A DNA stretch of 64,000 nucleotides from Forficula auricularia (GCA_024734495.1 JALMQS010000104.1:1550001-1614000), one strand, 5' to 3'. Positions 22,885 to 35,655 are shown, numbered from the stretch's first letter. Made by a program: numbers and translations. The notes: generated from the letters alone by a model not told the origin.

Positions 22885-23218
22885 TTAGTAAGAACGGGTT
22901 CTTACTAGTTCACAAAGAGAGATAATGAGTGTTGTCTCTTCTGATGCAAATAAACATATACACATATATATCATCTTGATATATATGTGCATATGTTTAT
23001 TTTGCATCAAGCAGAGGACAACCTCTTTGTTTCTCTTTTGTGAATCAACAACTCTGCTACTCTCGGCAAAACAAAAAACTTTTCAATTCTTACTAGTTAA
23101 AACGCGTTTCGCAGAATACCTTTTGTGGCAACTAGAATTTACTGATGTTTGTAATGATGAAATGCGTTTTAACTAGTGAGAACCCGTTCTTACTAAAATG
23201 GGTTTTTACTGCAACATA
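22885..23218. mobile_element. TGTTGCAG-family MITE with nested hairpin MITE
   Basis: The MITE starts truncated at AGTAAGAACGGGTTCTTACT and ends TTTACTGCAACA. Between them, 22,911-23,084 is a copy of the hairpin element of 14,836-15,009, and TTCTTACTAGTT flanks it on both sides as target duplication. The right inverted-repeat arm begins at the tail of this nested hairpin. Confidence 0.8.
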
Positions 23219-24429
23219 TTTATATAAACCAATTGATACACTAAGCAAATACTAAATAATTTGAAAAAATAGACAATGAGAAAAATTGTCTTGCTGATGA
23301 AATTATCTTGATAAATAATAATATTAATAAAAAAATAAAAATTACAAAAAATTATTTTTCTCTAAAATTTTTTGATGAATATTATAAAAACTAGTCCATA
23401 TCTTTTGTTAATTAATTTTTGTTGTTTCAATTGAATATTTCTAAAATTAATGTTTTTTCAAATTTCTTCATCTAAATTTTGGGATTAGAAAATTCAAAAT
23501 TCTGTTCCAGGCTTGAATGGCTAGCTAGCTAGTAAGTACATTTTGAATTTTTATTCTATATGACTATTATAATGTTCAAAAATTCTAGATTTTAATTAAA
23601 TATTGTTTTGTCTCGATTATGTTCCATCAGAAAAGCAAATAATTTCTTAAACTAAATTATTTTGATTTAAGAGAGATCAAAATTTTAAACAATACCTAAA
23701 AATATCAAGCTTTTTTTTAAGTAACTATATATATTCAAATTTGTTACAAAAATGCATTGATAATGGGATTTCTTCGAAACGTTTGGCTATCCAACAAACA
23801 TTTAAACATTGTTTTGTTAAAACATTTGTGCATATTTATTCAAATACCTAGCCTATAGATAAGTATTTAAAAATTTGTATAATCTATTTATTATAGACTA
23901 TATTTTCGAAGATATGACTTTTCATTATTATTCATTTTTTAAATAGGTATGTATAATTATTATATTTTTTTTTGAATAAAATGTTTTATTTCCAAATTTA
24001 AAATTTACATTATTATTATTTATTTGACAATTATTTGAGCATCGAGCAAATAAATACTCCCTTCCCATGTCCATATTTACAACAATATTCTTTTTATTTC
24101 TATTTTATTTTAATCATTTTTTTAAAATTTTGGGGGAAAATTTTGAAAAAACCCACAACTTGGAGAATGAATGATAAAATCGATATGAATTTACAGAATA
24201 GAAATAAATTAAATAAGAAAGAGAAAAAAGTAAAGTGAGAATGAGAAGAAAAAAAGAAACAAGAATAGGTAACCAATATACATGTTGCTTACATCTTCTT
24301 GTATAATTATTCTATCTGTTAATTCTCGTGGGTTCAAATAGCCGCTAGGTAAATTAAATTTGTTGTAAAGGATATAATTTACAAAAAAGTACTTTTCAAA
24401 ATAGTATATTTTCTAACCATAAAAAATCC

Positions 24430-24850
24430 TCATAATCAGCTAATTTATATTGAAAACCTACAATCTCATCAAATTTTCTACTGCCAAAAATATATAATAG
24501 ATCTGACGAGATAAAATAAATCTACTTCCCCCCCATCCTCTTAAAACTTCATTTCCACGAAATCCACGATTTTCAAACATTCAACACCTCCTCATTGTTG
24601 AATTAGATAGTACCTGAACAAACGCATTTTCTAACCTTGTTCTTCCCTATGACTCTTAGAATCTGGAACATTCTTTCCGAGTCATATAACCTTCAATATT
24701 TTAAGACCCACATCTACAGGTAACTTCAACTCAGATTCAATCTCTATTTCTTGTCCTTCTTCTTTTATGATGCATGGATCTACTGCGGAGTACAGAGGAT
24801 CACTTTTTTGATGCGACATCTTTATATCTGTATCATTACAAAAAAGTCTT
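24430..24850 (+). pseudogene. Jockey-like non-LTR 3' fragment (right-arm copy)
   Basis: Mirror copy of 6,050-6,460, here in plus orientation, with similar stops and frameshifts. The 3' AAGAAG tail and SINE relic follow at 24.9-25.03 kb. Confidence 0.55.
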
Positions 24851-26879
24851 CAGTTTAGAGTTTTCTTTCGAATGTTGGTGATTACTATACTAAACATTCT
24901 TCATGGATATTTTCCTGGGCAATTTGTCAGCTGGTTTCAAATTGTTCTGTTTGAAGTGAAATTCAATCCTGAGTAAACCCGATTTGAAGTCAAATGCTCT
25001 ATCCACCTCACTACTTCTGTTTCTATATATTATATTTTTATTGAATAATCATCTACAAATTTTTGTTAGGTGATTTAGGGTTTTGTTGTTAAGATTACTA
25101 CTATATAAGGGGAATAGAATTATTAAAAGAAAGAATAATATAAGAAACATAACTGCCAGGGGTTGTCTGCATGGCATTGTAGAATGGGTTGGAAATTAAA
25201 GGGGCACTATGCCGTTTGCTGATTCCGGGCACGACAATCGGGTCAAGCGCAAATCAACCCACCCCCTTCCTTTTTCCTCTTCAATTCTCTCAGTCTCAAG
25301 AAGACCCTTAAAGGGCACTTTTGAAGTTAGGTTATAAAAAATATTCGATTTAAATTTAAATTCGATTTATAAAAATTCAATATATATATATATATATATA
25401 TATTTAACCTACAAGTTTTGTCGAGGAATGGAAATTAAAAAACACTAGGTATAAGAAGAGACGCAAGTAAACGACAGAAAACTTAGTGTAAATTTAGGTA
25501 GGTAAAAGAATAAATTGTGTATTTTATTTTTAGATACTTCAATGCCCTTTTCAAAGTAGTTACTAATGAAAATTGAAATCATAAAGGTGTCTTTTTTACT
25601 GAATACGCGCCTTAATGAAAAATCCTATCATGCTTATACTGAAGGGTTGTATTCATCCCCTTGAGAATTGAACAAAAATGACAAAACTCAATCCGACCAA
25701 ATGGGTATTCTGCAAGTTGAACTAATTTAACATCGCGTACAATAATTATCACCCAAGGTTTATTTATAATGAAAATAATGTTTTGTACTAAACTTTAACA
25801 TACGCAGTAAACCATTAAATAGTTAAACTTCAAAATTCAAATGTTGATTCTTTATTCGTGAATAAAGAATAATTTTATCATTCTAATTTTTACTGATTTG
25901 AAACAGCCAAGAAGGTGCAACACCTATAAGTCAGAATTAACTCTCATGATAACTAAAGAAAGGGACTATAGAAATTCAAGGCCCACATACTGCAAAAGCA
26001 CGTGAATAGGTATAATCTTTCTCCTAGAGTAATTTTACTGTATTGGACTCACAAATAAATCACAGAGTATTAGTACCTACTGGGCAAAAAATGATTAAAG
26101 AAGCTAAAAAATGAAATAGAAAATTTATTTATTGGTACAATGAAATAAAGATTTAATTTAGTGTTTCTATACAGATATTTAATGATTATACTAGAAGAAT
26201 GGTATTCATCCCCTTTAGATTTGAACCCAATATGTAGAAAAAACGAAAAATTATTTCATTTGACACATCATATATAAATATTCCATTTACTGAAACTAGA
26301 CTTTAGAAAGATTAATCTTGAGGAAGTATATTGAAATAATTTCACATTGATAATTTAATTTGCGGATTCGCGTAAATTAAATTTTTATTTCGGAAAGTAT
26401 TTCAGGGGAGTTAGTGTCATAAAATTTTATAATTTCAATTCAATCAAAAATTTTAAAGAATACCTACCTATTATTGAAGGAGACAATAAAAGAATGTGTT
26501 TTCTGCTGGAATTTTAATTTTAAATTTTCATTCCATCAAAGAACCTCTTTTATTGTCCTCTTCAATTTATAAAAATTCTGCTATGCTCGGCAAAAATAAA
26601 CTTTCTATTTAATACCTATTATGAATTTTAAAATTTTTTTGATGAGCCAAAGAATGGCGAAAACTATGTAGTTCAAATCAATAAAGTTTTTATTTATTTA
26701 TTTTGAAAGATAAAATTACTTTACAAATAAAATGAAGGGTAAGTGAATAGGGTTGAAACAGATTTAATTAACTAATTGCATTAGAGGATATTTTAGGAGT
26801 TTTCTTGACCATTATCGGATTAAAAATATGCCACACTTTGCCTGTGATCCATGTTTTAAATAATGCAATATGATTTGAC

Positions 26880-27223
26880 CAGTGCACACTCCCAGTGGTT
26901 CGCAACGCGCAAAATCCATCCTCTCGCAGGGCGTGGCCTTTACATGGATTGGCTATCGAAGCAGATCACATGACCACAAAACCCCGCCCTTCTTAGTAAA
27001 GGGCGTGGCCGTTCTCGAGAGCGGCGCATTGCCCCATTGGCGTCATTCCTGGGCCAGCCGGCTCTTCGCGCGGAACTCGAATACGAACGTAAAAATGCTG
27101 CGAGGATGAGGCTGTCGAGGTTGACAGCTCAGCGAGTGTCAGTGCTCGTGTCTGATTCGGTCGTGTGTTAGTTCTGTCAGTGTGTGCGTGTGTGTTGTAT
27201 GGAGCTCACCCCTAGCAGAAGGG
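26880..27223 (+). promoter_or_regulatory. CpG-rich promoter / 5' UTR island (right copy)
   Basis: Copy of 3,600-3,940, upstream of the plus-strand exon copy, with GGGCGTGGCC, CTCGAGA and CCCCATTGG. A string near 27,098-27,115 differs strongly from the left copy (several indels). Confidence 0.4.
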
Positions 27224-27446
27224 ATGGAGCACAGTGGAGGGTTTGACATCCCCGTGGGCGGCGGTACTTGGCCATGCCGGGGGTGGCGGCGGCGGCGGAG
27301 ATTGGCGGAGTTATGCCGCCCCCCGACCCGCACGCCTATCAGCATGCGGCGGCGGCAGCGGCGGCGGCGGCGGCTGCCGCCCACACCACCACCATGCCAC
27401 CCCTATGGATCTCCACGTGCCTCAGGGATTCCCCTACTATCGGTGA
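27224..27446 (+). pseudogene. First-exon copy, frameshifted
   Basis: ATG at 27,224 gives MEHSGGF, but two bases are missing right after it, one is gained at GGAGATTGG and two are gained at CCCACACCACC relative to the left copy. MEHSGGF, MPPPDPHAYQHA and TPMDLHVPQGFPYYR therefore lie in different frames, and no single frame restores the left protein. The CG|GTGAGT splice donor at about 27,442 is intact. Either a decayed duplicate gene or consensus errors in repetitive GC-rich sequence. Confidence 0.6.
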
Positions 27447-27822
27447 GTCCCTTCATTCAAACCATGGAAAGAAATACCAGCCGGAAACTACCGTAATTTA
27501 AAAAAATCGAAAATTTTACTAACTACAAATCTATAAAATGAGACTATTTTACTAACACCAATTTAGATTTGAGATCCTAAAAAAATCAAAAAAATAATTT
27601 AAAATAAAATAGAAACGTCTGACGTGAAGCAAGAGACGGCGGAAGTTCAAATTATTTACCACCTCCCCCTTGCTGTTATCGAATAAAAATATTAAATATA
27701 TTCTTAATTTATTTACATTATTTAGTATGAACTTTTGTTTTGATTTAAGTAGATACCTACTGCTGTGTTGTACAATCTATTTGGCTTGAAAAATTGAAAA
27801 AAATATATTTAATAATTAAATC

Positions 27823-28083
27823 AGGAATAGCAGGCTATTGGACAATAAATAAAAAACAAAGTTTTTATTAAATGGGCAAGACGTTTCGTCGAATTATTTC
27901 GACTTCCTCAGTATTTACATCTTATCATTCTTTCATTATGCGACGAAACATTATTAGTGGAATTGTCTTTTGACAAAGAGTGATAAGATGGACCACTGAG
28001 GAAGTTGAAATAAATCGACAGAAACGTCAAACCATTTAATAAAAATATTTTTATTTATTGCCAAATTCCCTGTATTCCTGTTT
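27823..28083. mobile_element. Foldback with two hammerhead-like motifs (right-arm copy)
   Basis: Copy of 2,727-2,989. Core on minus strand 27,880-27,911 is CTGAGGA, A, GTCGAA/TTCGAC, GAAACGTC, but the upstream half of stem I has changed (GTAAATA instead of GGGCCA), so stem I is lost. Core on plus strand 27,996-28,028 has one extra base before GAAAC. Confidence 0.65.
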
Positions 28084-30814
28084 TATTAATATTTTATTAT
28101 GGATGCGAATGATATACAGTAATATATTTATTGTAACATAATTATTTGTCTCACTTTTGTTCCTCTCTGATCTCCATTAAAATTTTCAGCGGACGCCTTT
28201 ATTTTAGTGATCCAGAAAATGAATTTAACTATAGGTACACAATAGAAAAACATGTTTCTCAAACTATAGACAGTCATCAAGGACAAGTTCGGAAAGAGCA
28301 TGGGGTCTGGAGTCCCCTCCACTTCGAAATCATTTGATTACCTACATTATAATAAAAAGAAATAAATATTGTATTTAAATTATTCGAGTTGCTGATGAAA
28401 AAAATAAGGTCGATGGTTGAAAAAGTACATATACCTATAGGCACCTGTGAATTCAATTTGTTCTTCAAAAATTGTATAAATTAGGTATGATGGTTTAAAA
28501 ACAGGAAAAGAGGTGAAAGATGTTAATTGATAAAATATTTTAAATTAATAATAAATTACTTATGTACACACCCATAATCACATTAAAAGTTTTACTAAGT
28601 GTTTATGAACACTGGCGGAATCTTAAGAGAGGAGAGGCATCCGAACCCTGAAAAATATAAAAATCATTAAAATAAAAAAAAGATATATCTTTACATGTAG
28701 GTACTTACTGTTAATTTAAAAAATATTTTTAATAAATAACTTTTCTTAAAAATATATTTCAACAGAGAAAAAATTAATTATTGTTTGTATAACAAATATT
28801 TAAAAATTCAAATCTCTAAAATACAATCAAAAAACATGTTTATTCGAAACCAAGCGTTTCGGGAGAATTTCTCACTTTTTCAATGAAAATTTGTAAAAAG
28901 AAAATAAAAAAAAAATAGTAAAACGTTTGGTTTCAGAATAAACGTGTTTTATTGTTTTTTAAAAATTTGAATTTTTTAATATCTTAAAAATATAGACAAT
29001 AAGAGAGGATTATTCGTATTACCCCTCCTTAAAAACGACTATTCTTATTTTTCTTTAAAAATAATTTTTTGGTTATCTATATAGGCTCATGAATATTCTA
29101 TTATATGATTACATGATTCTTCAAAGCAAAAAATTATCATAAGCTATAAGATTTTCACAAATTTACAAATTCAATTCAATTAAATACAACCATCACCAAA
29201 ATAACAATAATAATGCTATAATGCTATAGTCAAGGCAAATGTTTAAAAACATTTTGGTTATTCCTAAATTCTCTATGAAATTTGTTTGTATTATATTTAA
29301 TTAACAAGTTTATAGTATATTTAATTAACAATCAAGTCATGTATTATGAGCCTGAAGCTTCTCGAATATATGCCGCCTATTTACTCCTAGAGCCTTTGAT
29401 TTATAAATAGTAAAAATTATTTAAAATAATAGCTTAGAGCTAGTAATTTCTATAAAAATTATTTTAGATTATATAAAATAATTAGTTTGGTGACGTTTTA
29501 TATGTCATAAGAAAAAACTACTGAACTCATGTAATCTCAATTTTGCTTACATTTTTAATTTTTTATTCTTAATTTTTGACTAAGTAAATAACATAAAATT
29601 TATTATAGCTTTATTATTCAAACACTCAGATTATTAACAAAAAACTATCACAATTAATTTTATGTCAAAAATTACATTTTTTTAAATGTAGGCATGAATG
29701 TAAGTATAACTTTGATAAACATTCAATATTTATTTGTTTCTATTAATCTAACTTCATATAATATGCTTAAAACAATTGAAAAAGTAAAAGCTTCTTTTTA
29801 AATTTGTATTTGGTTATTTCTCACTAGATTTTACAGATTTGATCTCATTTGCGGTTCTAAAAATGATTCTAAAATTTTGAAATCTTGATTGAATTTGATA
29901 TTTTCATAGGGGATGAGATCGAAAGTAATTTAAGATAATAAATTAGCGACTGATGTAATTTATGATGAGTTTTACGACAAGAATAAATATTTATTATTTA
30001 ACGAGTTTTTTTCATAACCAGCACTGATAGGAGATAACTGCATTAAAGTCACCAGCATTTAAAACAAATAAATTACTTAATAGATAGATAGGTACCTAGG
30101 TATGTAAATAAAAAGTCGAAAATAAGTACCTATTGCCATCTAATGCAGTAAAAATTTTAAGTTCTAAAATATTAGTTGATACCTTTAACCTATAGGTAAC
30201 CTATGAAATTTGTAAAGTACTTTATTATTATCATTATTATTTTCATTTCAACTGTTGTTTTATTGGCTATAATCACGATAGATGGGACATATCTTCGATT
30301 TATTAACATAGGTATAAGAATTGATAATTGCATGTAAAATCACCCCTTAATGTCTAGTAGCAGCCGATTTGAACGCTAGTTAACGTGAATTAAAAAAGTA
30401 ACAAAAAATATTCTTATGGGTAAAAATATTTTTAATACGTTAATATTACCAAATCTAATAGCAGTTGCTGATTTTACCAATAAACAATATACGAAAAATA
30501 TCAGGCACAAAATTAAAAAAAAAATAATTATTCATGTTAAAATGGAATTATAAGTTAAAAAAACTTGTAGAAAATTTGTTCTAGCGTCAAGATATTTATA
30601 TCTTCAAAACTAAAAACTTTATTGAATTTTATTAGATTAAAAAACTTGAAGCTGAAAAATAAGTAGGTATACAAATTAAAAAAAAATAATAAAAAATAAT
30701 AATAATATCAACAAAGGAGGTTATTTTATCAAATTAGACTCATCTATATGGCCATAGGGTATCTAATCTTTATAATTTGTAGAAATGATGGTGTTGGTGC
30801 AATTGAAACATCTT

Positions 30815-31080
30815 TAATAAAAAGATACAAGTAAATAAAAACCATTATATTTAATATTCATTTACTATGAGTTAAGATTGGTCACTTGTTTCACATTAAA
30901 ATTAAAAAATTAAAAAAAGATGTAACAATTTTATTTTCTGTACTTCCTGAAGATGGGTTGATAGCCCGAAATATATATTTTATTATTTTTTATCTTTTAA
31001 TTTTCAATTTTAATGTGAATCAAGTGACCAAGAATCCATATATAGTAAATGAATATTAAATATAATGTTTGTATATATCT
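30815..31080. mobile_element. Foldback with hammerhead-like motif
   Basis: Arms TTTAATATTCATTTACTA ... TTGGTCACTTG and the inverse CAAGTGACCAAG ... TAGTAAATGAATATTAAA. The core lies next to the right arm. Confidence 0.6.
30947..30976 (+). ncRNA. Hammerhead-ribozyme-like motif
   Basis: CTGAAGA (30,947-30,953), one extra T, GGG/CCC stem II (30,955-30,957 with 30,965-30,967), GAAA (30,968-30,971), then TATATAT, which could give a weak stem III and an A cleavage site. A decayed relative is on the minus strand at about 41,590-41,606. Confidence 0.45.
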
Positions 31081-31149
31081 TTATCTATCTTTAGAATATA
31101 CAACCCTTTTTCTTGCATTTTACTTATTTTCTAATTTGAAATTTTATAA

Positions 31150-31240
31150 TAGGAAAATTAGGACAAAGTTTTATGTGTGACTTTTTTATTTATCAGCAAC
31201 ATTTTATCGACTTGCCGACTTCTTCAGGGTTTCAAATAAT
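31150..31240 (-). repeat. Solo arm of hammerhead-bearing foldback
   Basis: Resembles the left arm of 15,112-15,352 (GGACAAAGTTTTATGTGTGA, then CAGCAACATTTTATCGAC). Minus strand reads CTGAAGA, A, GTCGG..., with GAAA decayed to AAAA at 31,198-31,227, so it is probably inactive. Confidence 0.5.
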
Positions 31241-32359
31241 CATGCCACACCCACATTCGTCTAAATTTTCTTGTGATCTACTTTTTTTATATACCTACTG
31301 TTTTCTACTTTTTTTTTACATACCTACTTGTCAAGAGTAATTTATTTTATTATGAACGTCTATATATGCCTGCCTATCTTTCCAGATAAAATAACTCAAG
31401 AAAAGATAATTGTAAAACATTCTTTCTAATGTCGAAACGCCAGAATTTTCACACTAAGAATTAATTCTGATATTCTGAGTTAGAACTTCCAATTGAAAAA
31501 TAAACAATATCTGAAAAGAACCGATTCTTTTTAAAAAATCAATCATCTTTATCTTTTGTTTATAGAAAATATTGTAATTTCATAAATTCTTATTCTTGAA
31601 TAAAATAGAACAAATAAGGGAAGAATTGAGAATTTATTTTTGTGAAAAATGGATAGAATAATTCTTTTTACTATCTCTATTGACATCAGAAGCTTCGAGA
31701 ATCAAACCCAAGTTTTTCGTATTGGCATCATTATCTACTGATTTTTGTGATTCTATTTAAGAAAACGAATTTTGGACTATAGAATGTTAGTTTTTAGTTA
31801 TAAGGAGCAAAAATAGTAATCAATTGCACTTTAGTAAAATAATGACTAAATAGGCAAGGAAAAATATTTTTTTTATAATTTTCAGTTTTTTATAAATAAT
31901 AGAAAATGAACATTTTACCTTCAGCTAATCAGATGAAATTTGTCACAAAAATTTGTATTGATAAATTGCATCTTCATGCCAAATTCAACTTTATGAATCA
32001 AATTTTGGGCTACCTAGTCTTGAAAAAAGTTGTTACTTTTTTATTAGTAATAAATATGCCGTGTAATTGAAATTTGTTCAAGGAAAATGACTAAAAACCA
32101 CTTTGCAGTTAGAATAATTATTTATATTATATTTATATCAAATTATTTTTCAAAAATCATTTTTTATTCAAAATTATCTATCTGTCTGGATAACTGAAGA
32201 AAATAAGACTGGTACCAAAATTTTTGAATTTTTATAATTGAAAATTGATTAAATTGTAGACTTACTAGTTTTTCGAACATTTACTTGAAAATGGAGATGA
32301 TGGTAAAAAATGATCTATAAAAATCACTTTTACCTTTTGTTATTAGATTATATAAAAAA
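31240..32359. other. A+T-rich DNA, nothing assigned
   Basis: No coding or repeat structure I can support. Confidence 0.5.
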
Positions 32360-33305
32360 ACCGACTTCAAAAAAATTAAATGCAACAAATAAAATAATAA
32401 AACTCAAAAATAAAATTAAACTAAAAGGTATAAAATAATAATCTGGTAGTTACAACTAAACGACGAGAAATATTATTAACATGAAATCACTTTTTGAAGT
32501 CGGTGCCAAACAAACTAAACCTATAAGCGAGCGTACCCGCCAAACGTACTAAAGTAAGTCCGTCGAGTGCGATTCATAAAATCTATATGTTTGGCACTGA
32601 CTTCAAAAAAAATAATTTCATGTTAATATTTCGTCATTTAGTTGTAACTAAATAGAATGGTATTTTATACCTTTTAGTGACTTTTTGAGCTCTTATTATT
32701 TTATTTGTTGCATTTAATTTTTTTGAAGTCGGTTTTTATTTATTTTTTTTATAAAATTATTTTTTATTTTTCTCTTTTAGTGATGTTATTAATAGTGACT
32801 TATTATAACAACTTGCAGGCATCTCACCGTAAGCGTAGGGCGAATGAATCAGAAATAATAATAAATTCAATTCATATTATAGAAATTCTCTCGAAACGTT
32901 TGTGTTTAAATGAATGTTTTAAGATTGTTGATTTTTTATAGAAGATTTTATTTAATATAATTTCGATTATTTGGTCATAAGAATTGGAGATTTACGTTAT
33001 TTCGTCATTGATCAAATCTTCAGAACTTGACCAAATTAATATGGTACCACCCCTAAAATTGCCCTCTTTCCACTAAAAAAAGAATCATCAGAAATGGGTT
33101 CATAAACAAAAGTTATGCCTGAACAAACATAGAAAAAAAGGTCAATACCAATGAAAAAAAAACGGGACCAATCGGAAGCCAGACTGAACCCAATGCAAAA
33201 AAAAATCATCAAAATCGGTTCACAGTGGTGGATATATGAGGTAACATAGACACAAAAAAAATTCGATCGAATAGAGAATCTCTCCTTTTTTTGAAGTCGG
33301 TTAAA
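32360..33305. mobile_element. Composite of inverted ACCGACTTC modules
   Basis: A module at 32,360-32,504 and an opposed module at 32,596-32,734 flank a 90-bp linker with GCGAGCGTACC and TTTGGCA. The companion repeat follows to TTTTTTGAAGTCGGTT at about 33,303. Non-coding. Confidence 0.7.
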
Positions 33306-33779
33306 AATATTAAAATTGTGTTCAATTTTCAATATATCATTTGTTCATGTTATATGAATCTCTTTTTTGAAATCCAATAGTTAATTAAAATATGACAACA
33401 GAGAATCGAGAATATTTTATGAAAAGTCAAGGATAGAAGAATCCTCTCATATTGACGCTTATTGAGATTATGATAAGGATCCAAAAGACAAGTCTAGACA
33501 AGTTTTCGTCGTGATGTTTTATTCTAGAAGACCCAAATTCGACTAGAACGATACTTTCTTTATATACAATGAGATAAAAAGACATATCAAATGAAAAACT
33601 TTAGAAAAAAAAAAACAATTTATTTAACAAAATTAATTTGCTGTATCAAAGATTTTATTATATTGGTTTTTATTTGTCAGATGGTATCGCCCTGAAGAGC
33701 GTACCCAAAGCCCAAAGTTGATTTGTTGAAATTATTTTAACTACAGAAACTGATATCTTTTTAACCATTTCAAAAGGAG

Positions 33780-34387
33780 GTTCTATTCGACTGATTTTTT
33801 TTTTTTTTTAATTTTTGAATTAGGTTCAGTTTAGCTTCCGATTGGTCCCGTTTTTATTGGTTTTAGACCTTTTTGTTAGGTTTGTTCAGGCCTAACTTCT
33901 TTGCTTATGAACAGATTTCGATGATTCTTTTTTTATTAGAAGGGACTATCTTAGGGATAGTGCCATATTAATTTGGTCAAATACTGATGATATGATCACT
34001 ATTAATAACATCACTAAAAAAAGAAAAATGAAAATAATTTTAAGAAAAAAATAAAACCGACTTCAAAAAAATTAAGTGCAACAAATAAAATACACTAAAA
34101 GGTATAAAATAATTATTATCTTATTTAGTTACAACTAAACGACGAAATATTAACATGAAATTACTTTTTTGAAGTCGGTGTCAACAACTTATTCCTTTTA
34201 TGAATCACACTAAACGGATCTTACTTAGTACGCTCGCTTATAGGTATAGTTTGTTTGGCACCGACTTCAAAAGAAATAAATTCATCTTAATATTTCGTCG
34301 TTTTATACCAAGTAAATAAGATAACAATTATTTTGCCACCTTTTTAGTGTATTTTATTTGTTGCATTTAATTTTATTTAAGTCGGTT
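33780..34387. mobile_element. Second composite of ACCGACTTC modules
   Basis: Inverted companion repeat (33,780-34,055), module 34,056-34,179, a linker with TAGTACGCTCGCTTATAGGT, and module 34,260-34,387. The arrangement mirrors the composite at 32.36-33.3 kb, so the two form a larger inverted pair about 0.5 kb apart. Confidence 0.7.
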
Positions 34388-34389
34388 TA

Positions 34390-35340
34390 TTTTTTCTTAA
34401 AAATTATTGTTTTGCTATATACATAGGTATACCCGAGGGTGAACCGCGATTGAAATTAGGTGTACACCGTCTTTGGAACTATGTGGAATTATTTTGGAAA
34501 TCATTAGATAATACCCCTTCATCTATTGTCTTCTACTTGGAAATGAAAGTGGATGTGGAAGTAGATGTACTTACCCGATATTAGTCGCTGTTCACTCTCG
34601 GGTATACCTAATGTACGTGCCATACAAGAAATTTTTTACTCAAGTCTTCCAAAATTCATTTATTAAATTCTTCTAGTTTTTGGTTTTTCTATATGTCAGA
34701 AAGATATCGTCTCTAGGATTAGGGTAAGTGCCTAGAAAGTAAATTTGACACTTGAAGACCCCACGAAAAAAACAGGGTAAGTCATAATAAATTTCTCAGG
34801 AGAGCAGAATTTGAACTTAAGAAAGTAGAAACATTTTAAATCAACTGGTGTGGGCATCACGTTTACACATTAGTTTCTCCCTTATTTGAAATCACCATAT
34901 AAATTTTCTTCATTCAAATTACTTCAATTTGGAGTTTCCCCCCAAAACTGGAAAATGCAAAAATACCAAAAATTTTAAAAAAGATATCGAATTTCGGTTT
35001 TCGCTCATAACTTCTTTTCAACTTCTTCAAAAATGGCCCAAATTCAATTTTTTTTAATTTTTGTTTTTTACGTACTTTTAAAAAAAAATTAAAAAATTGT
35101 TGTTGCGATTTTTGAGTTTGAAAAGCCACAATCTGGTTTTAGAAACTGCAGGTACTACTACTCTTCGATTTTTTTGATAATTTTTTATTTTAAGCTTCTA
35201 TTCTGTCTACAAATTTTAAGACCGCGTTGGTAGTGGTCTTATGATAAATAATATTTTTTTTTCGATTTTCGATTATGATTTTCTTTCAACAAAAACTAAA
35301 ATACTAATTTAGCTTTATTCTAAACACCTGTTAACGAAAA
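34390..35340. other. Unassigned DNA
   Basis: Includes a short imperfect inverted pair CCCGAGGGTGAACCGCGA / TCACTCTCGGGTATACC near 34.43-34.61 kb. Otherwise A+T-rich and without coding support. Confidence 0.4.
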
Positions 35341-35349
35341 AAATCCAAT

Positions 35350-35655
35350 TGAAGGAGACAATAAAAGAGTGTGTCTTCTGCTGGAATTATGAATTTTATT
35401 TATTTATAAAGAGACTATAGTTTCATTTTCATTTCTTAACTTATAGTTTCAATTTCAATTCTTAACTTGGCACCCTGTATAATTTCTTAACCTAACCCCA
35501 TGAAAAATGTTAACCTTTCATTCATAAATTAATTCCTGTGAATCCATTGTAATAGACTGATGAAGAGGGCAAAGCCCTCGAAACTATGAATCTCTTTATA
35601 AATAAATAAAATTTATAATTCAGCAGAAGACACACTCTTTTATTGTCTCCTTCAA
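35350..35655. mobile_element. Foldback with family B hammerhead-like motif
   Basis: Perfect-looking outer arms: ATTGAAGGAGACAATAAAAG through GAGACTATAGTTTC on the left, GAAACTATGAATCTC through CTTTTATTGTCTCCTTCAAT on the right. The right arm has a whole core; the left (minus strand) keeps only GAAACTATAGTC. Tail ATTCTGCTACTCTCGGCAAA follows, as in the hairpin MITE. Arm relatives are at 4.24-4.37 kb and 26.47-26.58 kb. Confidence 0.72.
35557..35592 (+). ncRNA. Hammerhead-ribozyme-like motif (family B, strong stem II)
   Basis: CTGATGA (35,557-35,563) is the canonical core. One extra A, then stem II GAGGGC/GCCCTC with an AAA loop (35,565-35,579), then GAAA (35,580-35,583) and CTATGAATC. In sister copies this last part is CTATAGTC, giving stem III ACU/AGU and a GUC cleavage site; here it is degenerate. 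Confidence 0.6.

Larger units (their letters stand above)
23073..30708 (-). repeat. Right arm of giant inverted repeat
   Basis: Reverse complement of 1-8,213, in the same element order backwards: MITE, A+T-rich DNA, non-LTR fragment, SINE relic, TA microsatellite near 25.38 kb, GC-rich island at 26.88-27.45 kb, palindrome at 27.82-28.08 kb. It carries more disabling small indels than the left arm in the exon, and it lacks the 0.53-kb insertion. This suggests either a decayed duplicate or lower consensus accuracy. Homology continues to about 30,708; the sequence beyond has no partner inside the window. Confidence 0.93.
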
